DNA of 40,295 nt from Aquisphaera insulae (GTDB taxonomy: Bacteria; Planctomycetota; Planctomycetia; Isosphaerales; Isosphaeraceae), in the NCBI RefSeq assembly GCF_011064615.1, contig NZ_JAALJH010000084.1, positions 1-40,295 on the forward strand, in the 5' to 3' direction. Positions 8,169 to 15,552 of this stretch are shown here, in pieces. The position numbers and the translations under genes were made by a program. The notes below the pieces were generated by a model that worked only from the letters and a program-made list of their open reading frames with translations, was not told the origin of the DNA and did no database searches. Numbering within the stretch: position 1 is the first letter of the stretch; each line of letters begins with the position of its first letter.

Positions 8169-10262
8169 TTACCCCCGTCCGTCCCTTGCTCCTCGCCCCT
8201 CGTCCCTCGCGAGGTCGAGGATGCGGAGGAGGTCGTCGACGTCGACGGGCTTGACCAGGTGGTGATGGAAGCCGGCCTCCTCGGCGCGGCGGCGGTCGTC
8301 GACCTGGCCGTAGCCGGTGACGGCGGCGAGGAGGGGGGGATTGTCGCGGTGCTCGGCGAGGATGGCCCGCGCGACCTCGTAGCCGTTGAGGCGGGGGAGG
8401 CCGATGTCGAGGAAGGCGACGTCGGGGCGATAGGCCCGGACGGCCTCCACGGCCGAGACGCCGTCGTGGGCCACCTGGACCTCGTGGCCGAGGGCGCGGA
8501 AGAGCATGGCCATGGCGAGCGCGCCGTCGGCGCAGTCGTCCACCACGAGGAGCCGCATGGGGGCGGTCGCCGGGCGGGAATCGCGGCCCGTCGCGGCGGG
8601 GGGCCGGTCGTCGCGATCGATCGGGAGGCGGACGGTGAACGTGGTCCCCTTGCCGGGCCCGTCGCTGTGGGCCTGCACGGTGCCGCCGTGCTGCTCGGTC
8701 AGGGTGCGGACCATGGTCAGGCCGATGCCCAGGCCGCCCCGGGCGCGGTCGAGCGAGCGATCGGCCTGGGCGAACAGGTCGAAGACGCGGGGCAGCATCT
8801 CGCCGTCGATGCCCATGCCGGTGTCCGAGACCCGGACCACGGCCGTCGCGGGGGAGCCGTCGGGGCCCTCCTCGACGCCGACGAGGACCTCCACGCGGCC
8901 GCCGTCGTCGGTGTACTTGGAGGCGTTGTTGAGGAGGTTGGTGAAGACCTGGTCGAGCCGGGTCGGGTCGGCGAAGAGCGGGATCGGCGAGCCTGGCAGC
9001 TCGACCCTCAGCTCCTGGGAGTGGGCGTCCATGAGCGGCCGGGCGGCCTCCGCGACGCGGGCGACGATCGGCACGAGGTCGGCGGGCTCGCGCCGGAGCG
9101 TGATCTTGCCGCGGCTGATCCGGGAGACCTCCATCAGGTCGTCCACCAGGCGGGCCAGGTGCTTCATCTGGATCGAGGCGATCTCCAGGGCGGTCCTCGC
9201 GTTCTCGGGCAGCGGGCCGGACCGCCGCAGGATGTGGAGCGAGGTGACCACCGGGGCCAGCGGGTTGCGGAGCTCATGGGCGAGCATGGCGAGGAACTCG
9301 TCCTTGCGGCGATCGGCCTCCGCGAGCTGGTCGGCGCGGCGGCGGGCCTCCGCCTCCAGCCGCTCGAGGACCCTCACCCGCTGCTCCTCCTGGACCCGCC
9401 GGGCGGCCACCCGCTGGATCGCCTGCTCCACCCTGGAGCGGAGGGCCTCGCCGCCGAGCCGGCCCTTGACGAGGTAGTCCGCCGCCCCCCGCTTGAGGGC
9501 CCGGACGGCGATGGCCTCGTCGCCGCGGCCGGTCAGCATCAAGACCGGGAACGGCGTGATCCCGGTGCCGCCGGTCAGCTCGTGGAGGAACTCCAGGCCG
9601 TCCATGTCCGGCAGCGAGTAGTCCAGGATCAGGCAGTCGAGGCCGGCGGACCGGCAGAGGGCCAGGGCCTCGCCGCCGGTCGCTTCCTCGAGGATCCGGT
9701 AGCTCGCCCCGTCGGCCTCCGCCGCCTTCGTCAGGGCGCGGCGGGCCGCCAGGCGGTCCTCCGGGGAGTCGTCCACGATGAGGATCAGGCGCTCGTGACC
9801 CGGGCTGGCGTCCTGCGCCTCGCGGTGGGCGCGCTCGCGCTCGACCCGCCGCCGCTCGAGGGCCGGCCGCTCCTCGAACTTGGCGATGGCCTCCGCGACC
9901 GCCTGGCGGAGCTGGCCCGGGGTGTACTGGCCCTTGACCAGGTAGTCCACGGCCCCTCGCTTCATCGCCTGCACGGCGACGGCCTCGCTGCCCCGGCCGG
10001 TGAGCATGATGATCGCGAACGGGGCCGCGCCGGTGCCGCCGGTCAGCCCCTCGAGCACCTCCAGGCCGTCGGTCCCCTCGAGCGAATAGTCGAGCAGCAC
10101 GCAGTCCGGGGGCGACGAGCGGAACGCCGCGGCCGCCTCTTCAAAGGTGGAGAAGAGGGCGAACTGGTACGACTCCGGCCCGTCGGCCAGGTGCCGGAGC
10201 ACGGCGGACCGGTCCTCCGGGGTGTCGTCGATGACGCCGATGAGTCGGCCGGGACGCGTCAT
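8169..10262 (-). CDS. hybrid histidine kinase, REC-REC-HisKA-HATPase-REC
   Basis: A 697-residue cytoplasmic phosphorelay protein. Two N-terminal receiver domains are intact (first: D12/D13, phospho-acceptor D58, K110; second: VDD near 163-165, D214, K266). A coiled linker (about 275-315) leads to HisKA with H329 in MLAHELRNP, then HATPase_c (LLNNASKYTD as N box, VSDTGMGI as G1, RGGLGIGL as G2), and a third receiver at about 570-690 (LLVVDD, FLDIGLPRLNG). There is no membrane segment and no sensor domain, so its inputs are probably phosphoryl groups or partner proteins. The gene starts 7 nt after the Rcp1-like regulator stop, with GAGG five bases before the ATG, and is the last gene of the phytochrome operon. 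Two tandem receivers ahead of the kinase suggest it integrates the light signal with another input. Confidence 0.92.
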   Translation of the reverse strand: MTRPGRLIGVIDDTPEDRSAVLRHLADGPESYQFALFSTFEEAAAAFRSSPPDCVLLDYSLEGTDGLEVLEGLTGGTGAAPFAIIMLTGRGSEAVAVQAMKRGAVDYLVKGQYTPGQLRQAVAEAIAKFEERPALERRRVERERAHREAQDASPGHERLILIVDDSPEDRLAARRALTKAAEADGASYRILEEATGGEALALCRSAGLDCLILDYSLPDMDGLEFLHELTGGTGITPFPVLMLTGRGDEAIAVRALKRGAADYLVKGRLGGEALRSRVEQAIQRVAARRVQEEQRVRVLERLEAEARRRADQLAEADRRKDEFLAMLAHELRNPLAPVVTSLHILRRSGPLPENARTALEIASIQMKHLARLVDDLMEVSRISRGKITLRREPADLVPIVARVAEAARPLMDAHSQELRVELPGSPIPLFADPTRLDQVFTNLLNNASKYTDDGGRVEVLVGVEEGPDGSPATAVVRVSDTGMGIDGEMLPRVFDLFAQADRSLDRARGGLGIGLTMVRTLTEQHGGTVQAHSDGPGKGTTFTVRLPIDRDDRPPAATGRDSRPATAPMRLLVVDDCADGALAMAMLFRALGHEVQVAHDGVSAVEAVRAYRPDVAFLDIGLPRLNGYEVARAILAEHRDNPPLLAAVTGYGQVDDRRRAEEAGFHHHLVKPVDVDDLLRILDLARDEGRGARDGRG

Positions 10263-10269
10263 GGGAGCC

Positions 10270-10731
10270 TCATCCGTTCCGTTCCGATCGCCCGGGGGGC
10301 AGGGCCACCGTGTCGAGCCAGTAGCTCTTGAGGGTCTCTACCGTCCTCAGGAAGTCGTCGAACCGGACCGGCTTGACGATGTAGCTGGACGCCCCGGTCC
10401 GGTAGCAGAGCTCGATGTCCGCCGGGTTGGACGAGGTGCTCAGCACCACCACGGGGAGGACTCGCAGTTGCCCGTCCGCCTTCAGGTGGTCCAGCACCTC
10501 GCGGCCGTCGGTCCCCGGCAGGTTCAGGTCCAGGAGCATCACGGCCGGCCGCGGCGAGCTCGCCGGGTCGGCGAACGGGCCGCGGCGGAAGAGGTAATCG
10601 AGCGCCTCGTCGCCGTCGCAGCAGCGATGCACGGGGTTGGTGATCCCCGTCTTGCGGAAGGCGCGGCGGATCGCCTCAAAGTGCTCGTCGCTGTCCTCCA
10701 CGACGAGGATGAGATGGCGCGGATCCGGCAT
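10270..10731 (-). CDS. Rcp1-like single-domain response regulator
   Basis: A 153-residue stand-alone receiver domain. The acidic pair E12/D13, phospho-acceptor D68 in LLDLNLPG, the TS pair in VVLSTSSNP and K120 in SYIVKP are all present. The insertion around residues 50-60 (RRGPFADPASSPRP) and the long C-terminal helix with FLRTVETLKSYWL are typical of the Rcp1/CheY-like partners of bacterial and cyanobacterial phytochromes. It sits 6 nt downstream of the phytochrome gene and 7 nt upstream of the hybrid kinase, so phosphotransfer from BphP to this protein is the natural inference. With no output domain, it must act by protein contact, perhaps on the hybrid kinase. Confidence 0.92.
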   Translation of the reverse strand: MPDPRHLILVVEDSDEHFEAIRRAFRKTGITNPVHRCCDGDEALDYLFRRGPFADPASSPRPAVMLLDLNLPGTDGREVLDHLKADGQLRVLPVVVLSTSSNPADIELCYRTGASSYIVKPVRFDDFLRTVETLKSYWLDTVALPPGRSERNG

Positions 10732-10737
10732 CGCTCC

Positions 10738-12987
10738 CTAGCTCCCGAGCGTGAAGTAGAACGTCGCCCCCTCTCCGGGAGGCGACTCCACCCATATGCT
10801 ACCCCCGTGCCGTTCCGCGATCTTCTTCGCGAACGCGAGCCCTGCGCCGGTGCCGCCGCCGAACCGGTCGCGGCCGTGCAGCCGCTTGAACATCCGGAAG
10901 ATGGCGTGGCGGTGCTTCTCCGGCACGCCGATGCCGTTGTCCTTGACGTAGAAGACCGGCCGTCGGTCGGCGACGGTGCCGTCCACGGGCTCCCGGTAGC
11001 CGATCTCCACCCGCTTGGCCGGGCGGTCGTTGTACTTGATGGCGTTGGTGATGAGGTTCTTGAAGAGGATCTCCGCCTGGGTCCGGTCGCAGCGGACCAC
11101 GGGCAGGGGACGCGGGACGGCCAGCTCCACGGCCTCGCGGTCGAGCGTCAGGCGGAGCAGCTCGAGGACGCCGGAGAGGACCTCGTTCATGTCGGTCGGC
11201 TCGACGGCCAGGTCCACCCGGCCCAGCCGGGAATAGTGGAGCAGGGACTCGACGATGTCCTCGAGCCGCTGCGAGAGGCGGACGAGGGTCTCCAGCTTGT
11301 CCTTCCCCTCGGCGTCCAGCCGGTCCGCGTAGTCCTCCATCACGAACGTGGCGTAGTTGTGGATGCCCCGCAGCGGCTCCTTCAGGTCGTGCGAGGTGAT
11401 GAACGCGAACGAGTCGAGGTCCGCGTTGCTCCGCTCGAGCTCCGCATTGAGCCGCGTCAGCTCCTCCGCCCGGCGGACGATCACGGCGATGATCGCCTCG
11501 CGGAGCATCCGCGCCGCGTCCACCTCCCAGGGCCGCCACGGCAGGCTCCGCTGCTTGACCACCTCCTGCCAGAGGGCGAACGACCGCCGCGGGCTGAGCA
11601 GGCCGAACGGGCCCTCGCCCTCGACCGGCTTGGTCGGGTCGCCCCCCCAGTCCACGGTCTGGATCACCTCGGGCCGGAACCAGAGGACGTGGTGCCCGTG
11701 GATCTTGGTCGTGCGGATGGCGATCAGCCCGCTGGCCACGCCGGCGAACTCGGCCGCCTCCGGGCAGAGGCTGGCCAGGCGGTCGGTGTGGAAGACCTCG
11801 CCGTCGGCGTGGACCCGCAGCCAGGCGACCAGCCGCTTGACCTGGTCCTCGGTCGGGGCGACGCCCGAGAGCGTGCACGCCCCGTCGTGGACGATCGCCG
11901 CGCCGGAGGCGCCGGTGAGCGCCAGCAGGTCCTCGCCGGTGAGGCCCCGGGCCAGGTCCCCCTCCGCGCTCATCCGCTGGAGCAGCCGCTCGCGGACGGC
12001 GTGGAGCCGGGCGCGGTATTCGACCCCCTCCAGGTCCTCCTTGACGGCGATCTGGGCGGAGACGAGCTCGCCCAGGAAGACGCAGGCGTCACGGACCATC
12101 GGCGGGACCCGACGGGCTCCCGCGTAGTGGAGGCACGAGAGGAGCCCCCAGAGCCGCCCTTCCCGCATCAGCGAGACGGACATCGAGGCGCGGACGCCCA
12201 TGTTCTTCAGGTACTGGATGTGGACCGGGGAGACCCCGCGGAGGATCGCCGGCGAGAGGTCCAGCGGCCGGCCCGTGCGCGGGTCCAGCTCCGGGACCAG
12301 CGGGGACGGCGCCGCGGCCACATCCGCGATCAGGCGGATCGGGCTCTGGTGGTAGATCCGCCGGGCCGGCTCGGGGATGTCGCTGGCCGGGAAGTGGAGG
12401 CCCAGCAGCGGCTCCAGGTCGTCCCGCTTGGCCTCCGCGTAGACCATGCCGTTCCACTCGTCGTCGAACCGGTAGACGGTGACCCGATCGAAGCCGGTGA
12501 GCTCGCGCATCTCGGCCGCGGCGACGCGGCAGAAGGCCTCGAGCGAGCCGGCGGCCAGCAGCCGGCCCATCGCCGTGCGGACCGACCGGTAATCGGCCTC
12601 GATCGCCGGCCCGGCGTCGCGGGCGTCCTCCAGCTCCAGCAGGAGCGCCCCGTCGTGGCGGTGGGCCGTCGCGTCGAACGGCCGGCCGCCGACGGTCAGC
12701 CGGAGCGGCCCGCCGCCGCGGACGTCCGCCGAGCCCAGCCAGGCCCGGCATCGCCCGCGGGCATCGCCGCCGTCGATCCGGTCGAGGATCGTCGTCCCCG
12801 CCAGGCCTTCCGCCGCGATGCCCAGCCGCTCCGCCGCATTGGCGCTGGCCTGGAGCACGGCCAGGTCCGGCTCGCGGAGCGACAGGAGTACCCCGTGCGG
12901 CTGGACGCGGCCGGGGATGTGGATCGGCTCGCGGTCGCAGTTGGACAGGTCCACGACGTGGCCGGAGGCGTCATGACCGGGCTTCAT
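10738..12987 (-). CDS. bphP: bacteriophytochrome histidine kinase
   Basis: A 749-residue red/far-red photoreceptor kinase using biliverdin. The start at 12987 is fixed by AAGGAGG six bases upstream, and it gives the expected short N-terminus carrying C17 in SNCDREPIHIPG, the thioether attachment site of biliverdin-type phytochromes. Order: PAS about 20-120, GAF about 135-310 with PASDIP and the chromophore-pocket SPVHIQYLKNMGV segment, PHY about 320-500 with the tongue motif PRRSF, HisKA with the phospho-acceptor His in TSHDLKEPLRGI, and HATPase_c with NLITNAIKYND, VKDNGIGVP and GGGTGAGLAF. All light-sensing landmarks are intact, so I expect a functional photoreceptor. It overlaps the heme oxygenase stop by 17 nt, indicating translational coupling to the enzyme that makes its chromophore. 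Confidence 0.95.
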   Translation of the reverse strand: MKPGHDASGHVVDLSNCDREPIHIPGRVQPHGVLLSLREPDLAVLQASANAAERLGIAAEGLAGTTILDRIDGGDARGRCRAWLGSADVRGGGPLRLTVGGRPFDATAHRHDGALLLELEDARDAGPAIEADYRSVRTAMGRLLAAGSLEAFCRVAAAEMRELTGFDRVTVYRFDDEWNGMVYAEAKRDDLEPLLGLHFPASDIPEPARRIYHQSPIRLIADVAAAPSPLVPELDPRTGRPLDLSPAILRGVSPVHIQYLKNMGVRASMSVSLMREGRLWGLLSCLHYAGARRVPPMVRDACVFLGELVSAQIAVKEDLEGVEYRARLHAVRERLLQRMSAEGDLARGLTGEDLLALTGASGAAIVHDGACTLSGVAPTEDQVKRLVAWLRVHADGEVFHTDRLASLCPEAAEFAGVASGLIAIRTTKIHGHHVLWFRPEVIQTVDWGGDPTKPVEGEGPFGLLSPRRSFALWQEVVKQRSLPWRPWEVDAARMLREAIIAVIVRRAEELTRLNAELERSNADLDSFAFITSHDLKEPLRGIHNYATFVMEDYADRLDAEGKDKLETLVRLSQRLEDIVESLLHYSRLGRVDLAVEPTDMNEVLSGVLELLRLTLDREAVELAVPRPLPVVRCDRTQAEILFKNLITNAIKYNDRPAKRVEIGYREPVDGTVADRRPVFYVKDNGIGVPEKHRHAIFRMFKRLHGRDRFGGGTGAGLAFAKKIAERHGGSIWVESPPGEGATFYFTLGS

Positions 12988-13588
12988 GACCCGCCTCCTT
13001 CCCGCCTTCGACCTCCTCATCGCCGGGGGCCACCCAGGCCTCGAAAGCCTCGAACGTGGCGGCGGCGTAAGCCAGGGTTTCTTGCCGGTCCTCCGGGTCG
13101 ACGACGGCGCGCTCGGCGGCCTCGCGGAAGGCGGCCCACATCGCGCCGGTGTCCTTCCCGTAGCTCGCATAGAAGGCCAGCCCGGGGCCGGAAAACCCCA
13201 GCGCCTTCTCCACGTGCTTGCGGACGAACTGGCCGCCGAGCGTGGCCCCCTCCATTACATAGAGGCAGCCGATCGCCGAGGCGATCGTCCTCGGCCTGGG
13301 CAGGTCGTCGCAGCGGGGCAGGGCGGCCACGTCCCCCGGCCCCCACCCCAGATGGACCAGGTCCGCCGCCAGCATCGGCGTCTTCCGCCGCGCGGGCAGG
13401 TCCAGCCCCAGGCCGTCCAGCGACCGCATCGCGGCGAGCCATCCCTCGAACGGCTCATAGAACCCATACAGCCGGCCGAGCAACCGCGCGTAGGATTTCG
13501 CGTCGCGGGTCCGGCGGAGGAGATCGACGGCCCCTTCCACCCGGCGGTGGAGGTGCTCAGTGTGCTGCTTCAACTCGGCGAGTACCAT
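12971..13588 (-). CDS. bphO: biliverdin-producing heme oxygenase
   Basis: A 205-residue all-helical enzyme that opens heme to biliverdin IX-alpha, CO and iron, supplying the chromophore for the adjacent phytochrome. The proximal heme ligand is H14 in LKQHTEHLHRRVEG, and the distal helix glycine motif appears as CLYVMEGATLGGQ. Length matches bacterial BphO/HemO proteins. AAGGA lies about six bases before the ATG at 13588. It is the first gene of the four-gene operon, and its 3' end overlaps bphP. The C-terminal tail (GDEEVEGGKEAGHEARS) is charged and probably unstructured. Electrons would come from an unlinked ferredoxin or similar donor, as none is encoded nearby. Confidence 0.93.
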   Translation of the reverse strand: MVLAELKQHTEHLHRRVEGAVDLLRRTRDAKSYARLLGRLYGFYEPFEGWLAAMRSLDGLGLDLPARRKTPMLAADLVHLGWGPGDVAALPRCDDLPRPRTIASAIGCLYVMEGATLGGQFVRKHVEKALGFSGPGLAFYASYGKDTGAMWAAFREAAERAVVDPEDRQETLAYAAATFEAFEAWVAPGDEEVEGGKEAGHEARS

Positions 13589-13706
13589 GCGCCGTCCTTG
13601 ATTGATCGGGCTGGGCGGGCCCGGGCGCCGTTCCTCGGTATAGCGGCCCAGCCTACTTTTCCGCGAAAGCCGCCGTCAAGCGCCGGACGTGCAACCCGCC
13701 ACCGCC

Positions 13707-13747
13707 CTGTTGGGTTCGGTCGTCGCCCGCGCGACCGAACCCAACAG
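13707..13747. repeat. perfect 16-bp extragenic hairpin
   Basis: CTGTTGGGTTCGGTCG (13707-13722) is the exact reverse complement of 13732-13747, around a 9-nt loop. It lies 119 nt upstream of the heme oxygenase start. No T-run follows on either strand, so it looks more like a mobile palindrome or a protein-binding/leader structure than a classic terminator. Confidence 0.7.
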
Positions 13748-13868
13748 ATCATTACCCTATTCCAGACAACAGCTTACGCACCAAAATCCGCCCCCAAAGC
13801 CCATTCCTCCGCATCTCGTCCCATACCCAACTCATCCCCCCATTCCCATTCCGGATCTCCCCGTCTTC

Positions 13869-13896
13869 CATCCGTGTTATCCGCGTCATCCGTGGT
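13869..13896. repeat. dispersed ATCCGTG-type repeat, copy 1
   Basis: Three tandem 9-bp units of the form ATCCGYGTY ending in CATCCGTGGT. The same element recurs in inverted orientation at 14099-14129 and directly at 14213-14242. I know this kind of element as common spacer DNA in many PVC and other environmental genomes, where it creates spurious translated motifs such as TDGTDHTDG. Confidence 0.6.
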
Positions 13897-13909
13897 CGGT
13901 CATCCCCCC

Positions 13910-13940
13910 GCCGGCCCGCATCGTCCCTGCGCGGGCCGGC
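13910..13940. repeat. 10-bp GC hairpin
   Basis: GCCGGCCCGC (13910-13919) pairs exactly with GCGGGCCGGC (13931-13940) across an 11-nt loop. It sits just after the first ATCCGTG repeat copy and may belong to the same mobile unit. No T-run. Confidence 0.45.
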
Positions 13941-14098
13941 GTGGTGAATCCCGAAATCCGAGGCCGGATTGTCAAGGAGCGCGCCGGCGCACCGCGAACG
14001 ACACGGCACGATCAGCTATTCAATAAGATCCGCTCAAGTCCGCCGCCAGTTTCACGCTGACGAGGAAAAACCCTGGAACGATGATCACAATACCGGTT

Positions 14099-14242
14099 CT
14101 ACCATGGATGACGCGTATACCGCGGATAGAAACAGAGAGGGCAGGGACATGGATGGGATTCAGGAGGGTAGGGGTCATTCAGGTTGATGTTCCCGGTTCG
14201 GTCCGAGGTTCCCATCCGTGTGATCCGTGCCATCCGTGGTAG
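14099..14242. repeat. inverted pair of ATCCGTG-type repeats
   Basis: 14099-14129 (CTACCATGGATGACGCG...) is a degenerate reverse complement of 14213-14242 (...GCCATCCGTGGTAG), giving a long imperfect hairpin with an 83-nt loop. The right arm lies inside the 3' end of the hypothetical gene 14175-14783 and supplies its last coding residues (TDGTDHTDG), so the native stop of that gene was probably replaced by repeat DNA. Confidence 0.55.
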
Positions 14243-14783
14243 AAACCCCTCCCCGCGATGCGAGAGGCGTGGCCGGCCGGCTATTCAGGTCCACGACCCG
14301 ATCCCTGTATTGCCTCCAGCCCTCGAATCCCCAGATCAGCACGGCGCCGAGCTCTTCCGCCGAATGGCAGACGACCTCCGGGAAACGGTCGAAGGCGGCC
14401 GCGCGGCCCGGCAGGGCGGTCATCGCCGGGTTGCCCTCCATCGCCGGCAACAGGATCCAGTCCGCGGCCCCCAGCAGATCGAAGAGGAACCGCAAGAGCT
14501 CGGTGGTCAGCCCCCGGCGGATCGCGACCATGCATCCGGTCTCCAGCTTGCTGCGGCTGAAGATCTCGGCCACGCCTCCATCGCGGAACTGGACGAGGTA
14601 ACTCTCGAACCCATCGGACACGACGCCGCCGGCGCGGTCGATGACGTCCCGGACCGCGTCACGATCATGAATGCTCAGCGGCAGGTTGGGCAGGACGACC
14701 TTCACCTCGCCGGTGAACGGGTTCGCCTTCTCGACGGCCTCGGTCCCGAACCGGCACGGCACGTAGAAGAGGTCGAAGCTCAC
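14175..14783 (-). CDS. hypothetical protein ending in repeat DNA
   Basis: A 202-residue soluble protein of unknown function. The start is GTG at 14783, supported by GGAGG six bases upstream. The first ~165 residues look like a compact alpha/beta domain (SFDLFYVPCRF; a strand with YLVQFRDGGVAEIF; a helical FLFDLLGAADWILLP segment; a final WGFEGWRQYRDRVVDLN). The residues after about 168 (STTDGTDHTDGN...) come from the dispersed ATCCGTG-type repeat and are unlikely to be part of the ancestral protein. The gene is divergent from the ywgA-like gene. It resembles small immunity-like or contact-system proteins in size, but I cannot assign a family. Confidence 0.65.
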   Translation of the reverse strand: MSFDLFYVPCRFGTEAVEKANPFTGEVKVVLPNLPLSIHDRDAVRDVIDRAGGVVSDGFESYLVQFRDGGVAEIFSRSKLETGCMVAIRRGLTTELLRFLFDLLGAADWILLPAMEGNPAMTALPGRAAAFDRFPEVVCHSAEELGAVLIWGFEGWRQYRDRVVDLNSRPATPLASRGGVSTTDGTDHTDGNLGPNREHQPE

Positions 14784-14919
14784 GAGTTACCTCCGATCGT
14801 CCGCCTCGAATCGATTCGTCCGAAACCCAGGTCCTGTCCCACCGCCCGGCCCATCATGGCGACGGGCCGAAGATCATCCTGGCTATGGGGAAACGGGCTC
14901 CATGATCGGCAGAGCTCCG

Positions 14920-14947
14920 TTGACGCAAGAGGACCGGATGCTATACT
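14920..14947 (+). promoter_or_regulatory. strong sigma70-like promoter for the ywgA-like/HD pair
   Basis: TTGACG (14920-14925) and TATACT (14942-14947) are separated by 16 bp, each 5/6 of consensus. Transcription would start near 14954, which rules out the upstream in-frame ATG at 14902 and supports translation from 15025. It is the best promoter-like sequence in the window. Confidence 0.65.
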
Positions 14948-15024
14948 CCTGTCTATCACGGATCTATTGCGGCCTGGGTAATCTCTCTCGCTTGTGGGCC
15001 GCTCTGATCGGCAGGAGGTGCCGG

Positions 15025-15540
15025 ATGAACCGCTACCAGCTTGCCAAGGTCGTGGACTGGGCTGGGATACTCGAGACCCGCAAGCGGATGCAGAAGGTGA
15101 TTTACCTGCTGCAGGTCGCAGGTTGTCCTCTGGGCGCCAGTTATGCGCTCCACCATTATGGCCCGTACTCGCAGGATGTCGCTCGCCTGACCGATGAGAT
15201 GGTCCAGGCGGGCTTGTTGACCGAGACGACGAAGTCCAACGGCATCGGTCAGCAATATTCCTACAGCCTGTCGGAGGTCGCACGCCACAGCCTGACCGAG
15301 CTCGAGGCGTCCGCGGGCCGAGGCCTGTCGGCCGCCCTCGATGCGGTCCTGTCGGGGAAGCGGTGGCTCCTAGAGGAAGATCTGAAGGATCTGGAATTTG
15401 CCGCCACGATCATCTTCTTCCGACAACAGGGCCACGACTGGCCCTCGGCCGTGGAGAAGATGCGCCAGTTCAAAGGCCTGACGGAGGGGAGCCCGGCTGT
15501 CAAGCGAGCCGACGTACTGGCTCGGAGAGTCGTCGCGTGA
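15025..15540 (+). CDS. YwgA-like protein
   Basis: A 171-residue protein resembling the YwgA family of Firmicutes in size, in its N-terminal helical pattern (LAKVVDWAGILETRKRMQKVIYLL) and in its gene neighbour. The start at 15025 has AGGAGG at 15013-15018, six bases upstream; a longer frame back to 14902 would begin upstream of the promoter. YwgA relatives are distantly like DUF4065/SocA (Panacea) proteins: the motif YALHHYGPYSQDVARL mirrors the 'YGPYS' element of that group. It is followed after 12 nt by the HD phosphohydrolase, the same order of families known next to ywfO in Bacillus. A regulatory or antitoxin-like role for the HD partner is an inference. Confidence 0.7.
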   Translation: MNRYQLAKVVDWAGILETRKRMQKVIYLLQVAGCPLGASYALHHYGPYSQDVARLTDEMVQAGLLTETTKSNGIGQQYSYSLSEVARHSLTELEASAGRGLSAALDAVLSGKRWLLEEDLKDLEFAATIIFFRQQGHDWPSAVEKMRQFKGLTEGSPAVKRADVLARRVVA

Positions 15541-15552
15541 CCGGGGGCGGAG

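Larger units (their letters stand above)
13589..14174. other. repeat-rich spacer upstream of the phytochrome operon
   Basis: About 590 bp with no convincing gene. It holds a perfect 16-bp hairpin (13707-13747), a 10-bp hairpin (13910-13940), and two of the three ATCCGTGG-type dispersed repeat copies (13869-13896 and 14099-14129). I could not find a consensus promoter for bphO; the best minus-strand -10 candidate, TATACC near 13638, lacks a -35 partner. Confidence 0.6.

Noticed and set aside
10147..13605. Long plus-strand frame opposite bphP and bphO
   Set aside because: Same GC-driven antisense artefact; the opposite strand encodes complete phytochrome and heme oxygenase motifs.
13860..14245. 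CRISPR array
   Set aside because: The repeat units are 9 bp and tandem, with no regular spacers and no cas genes.
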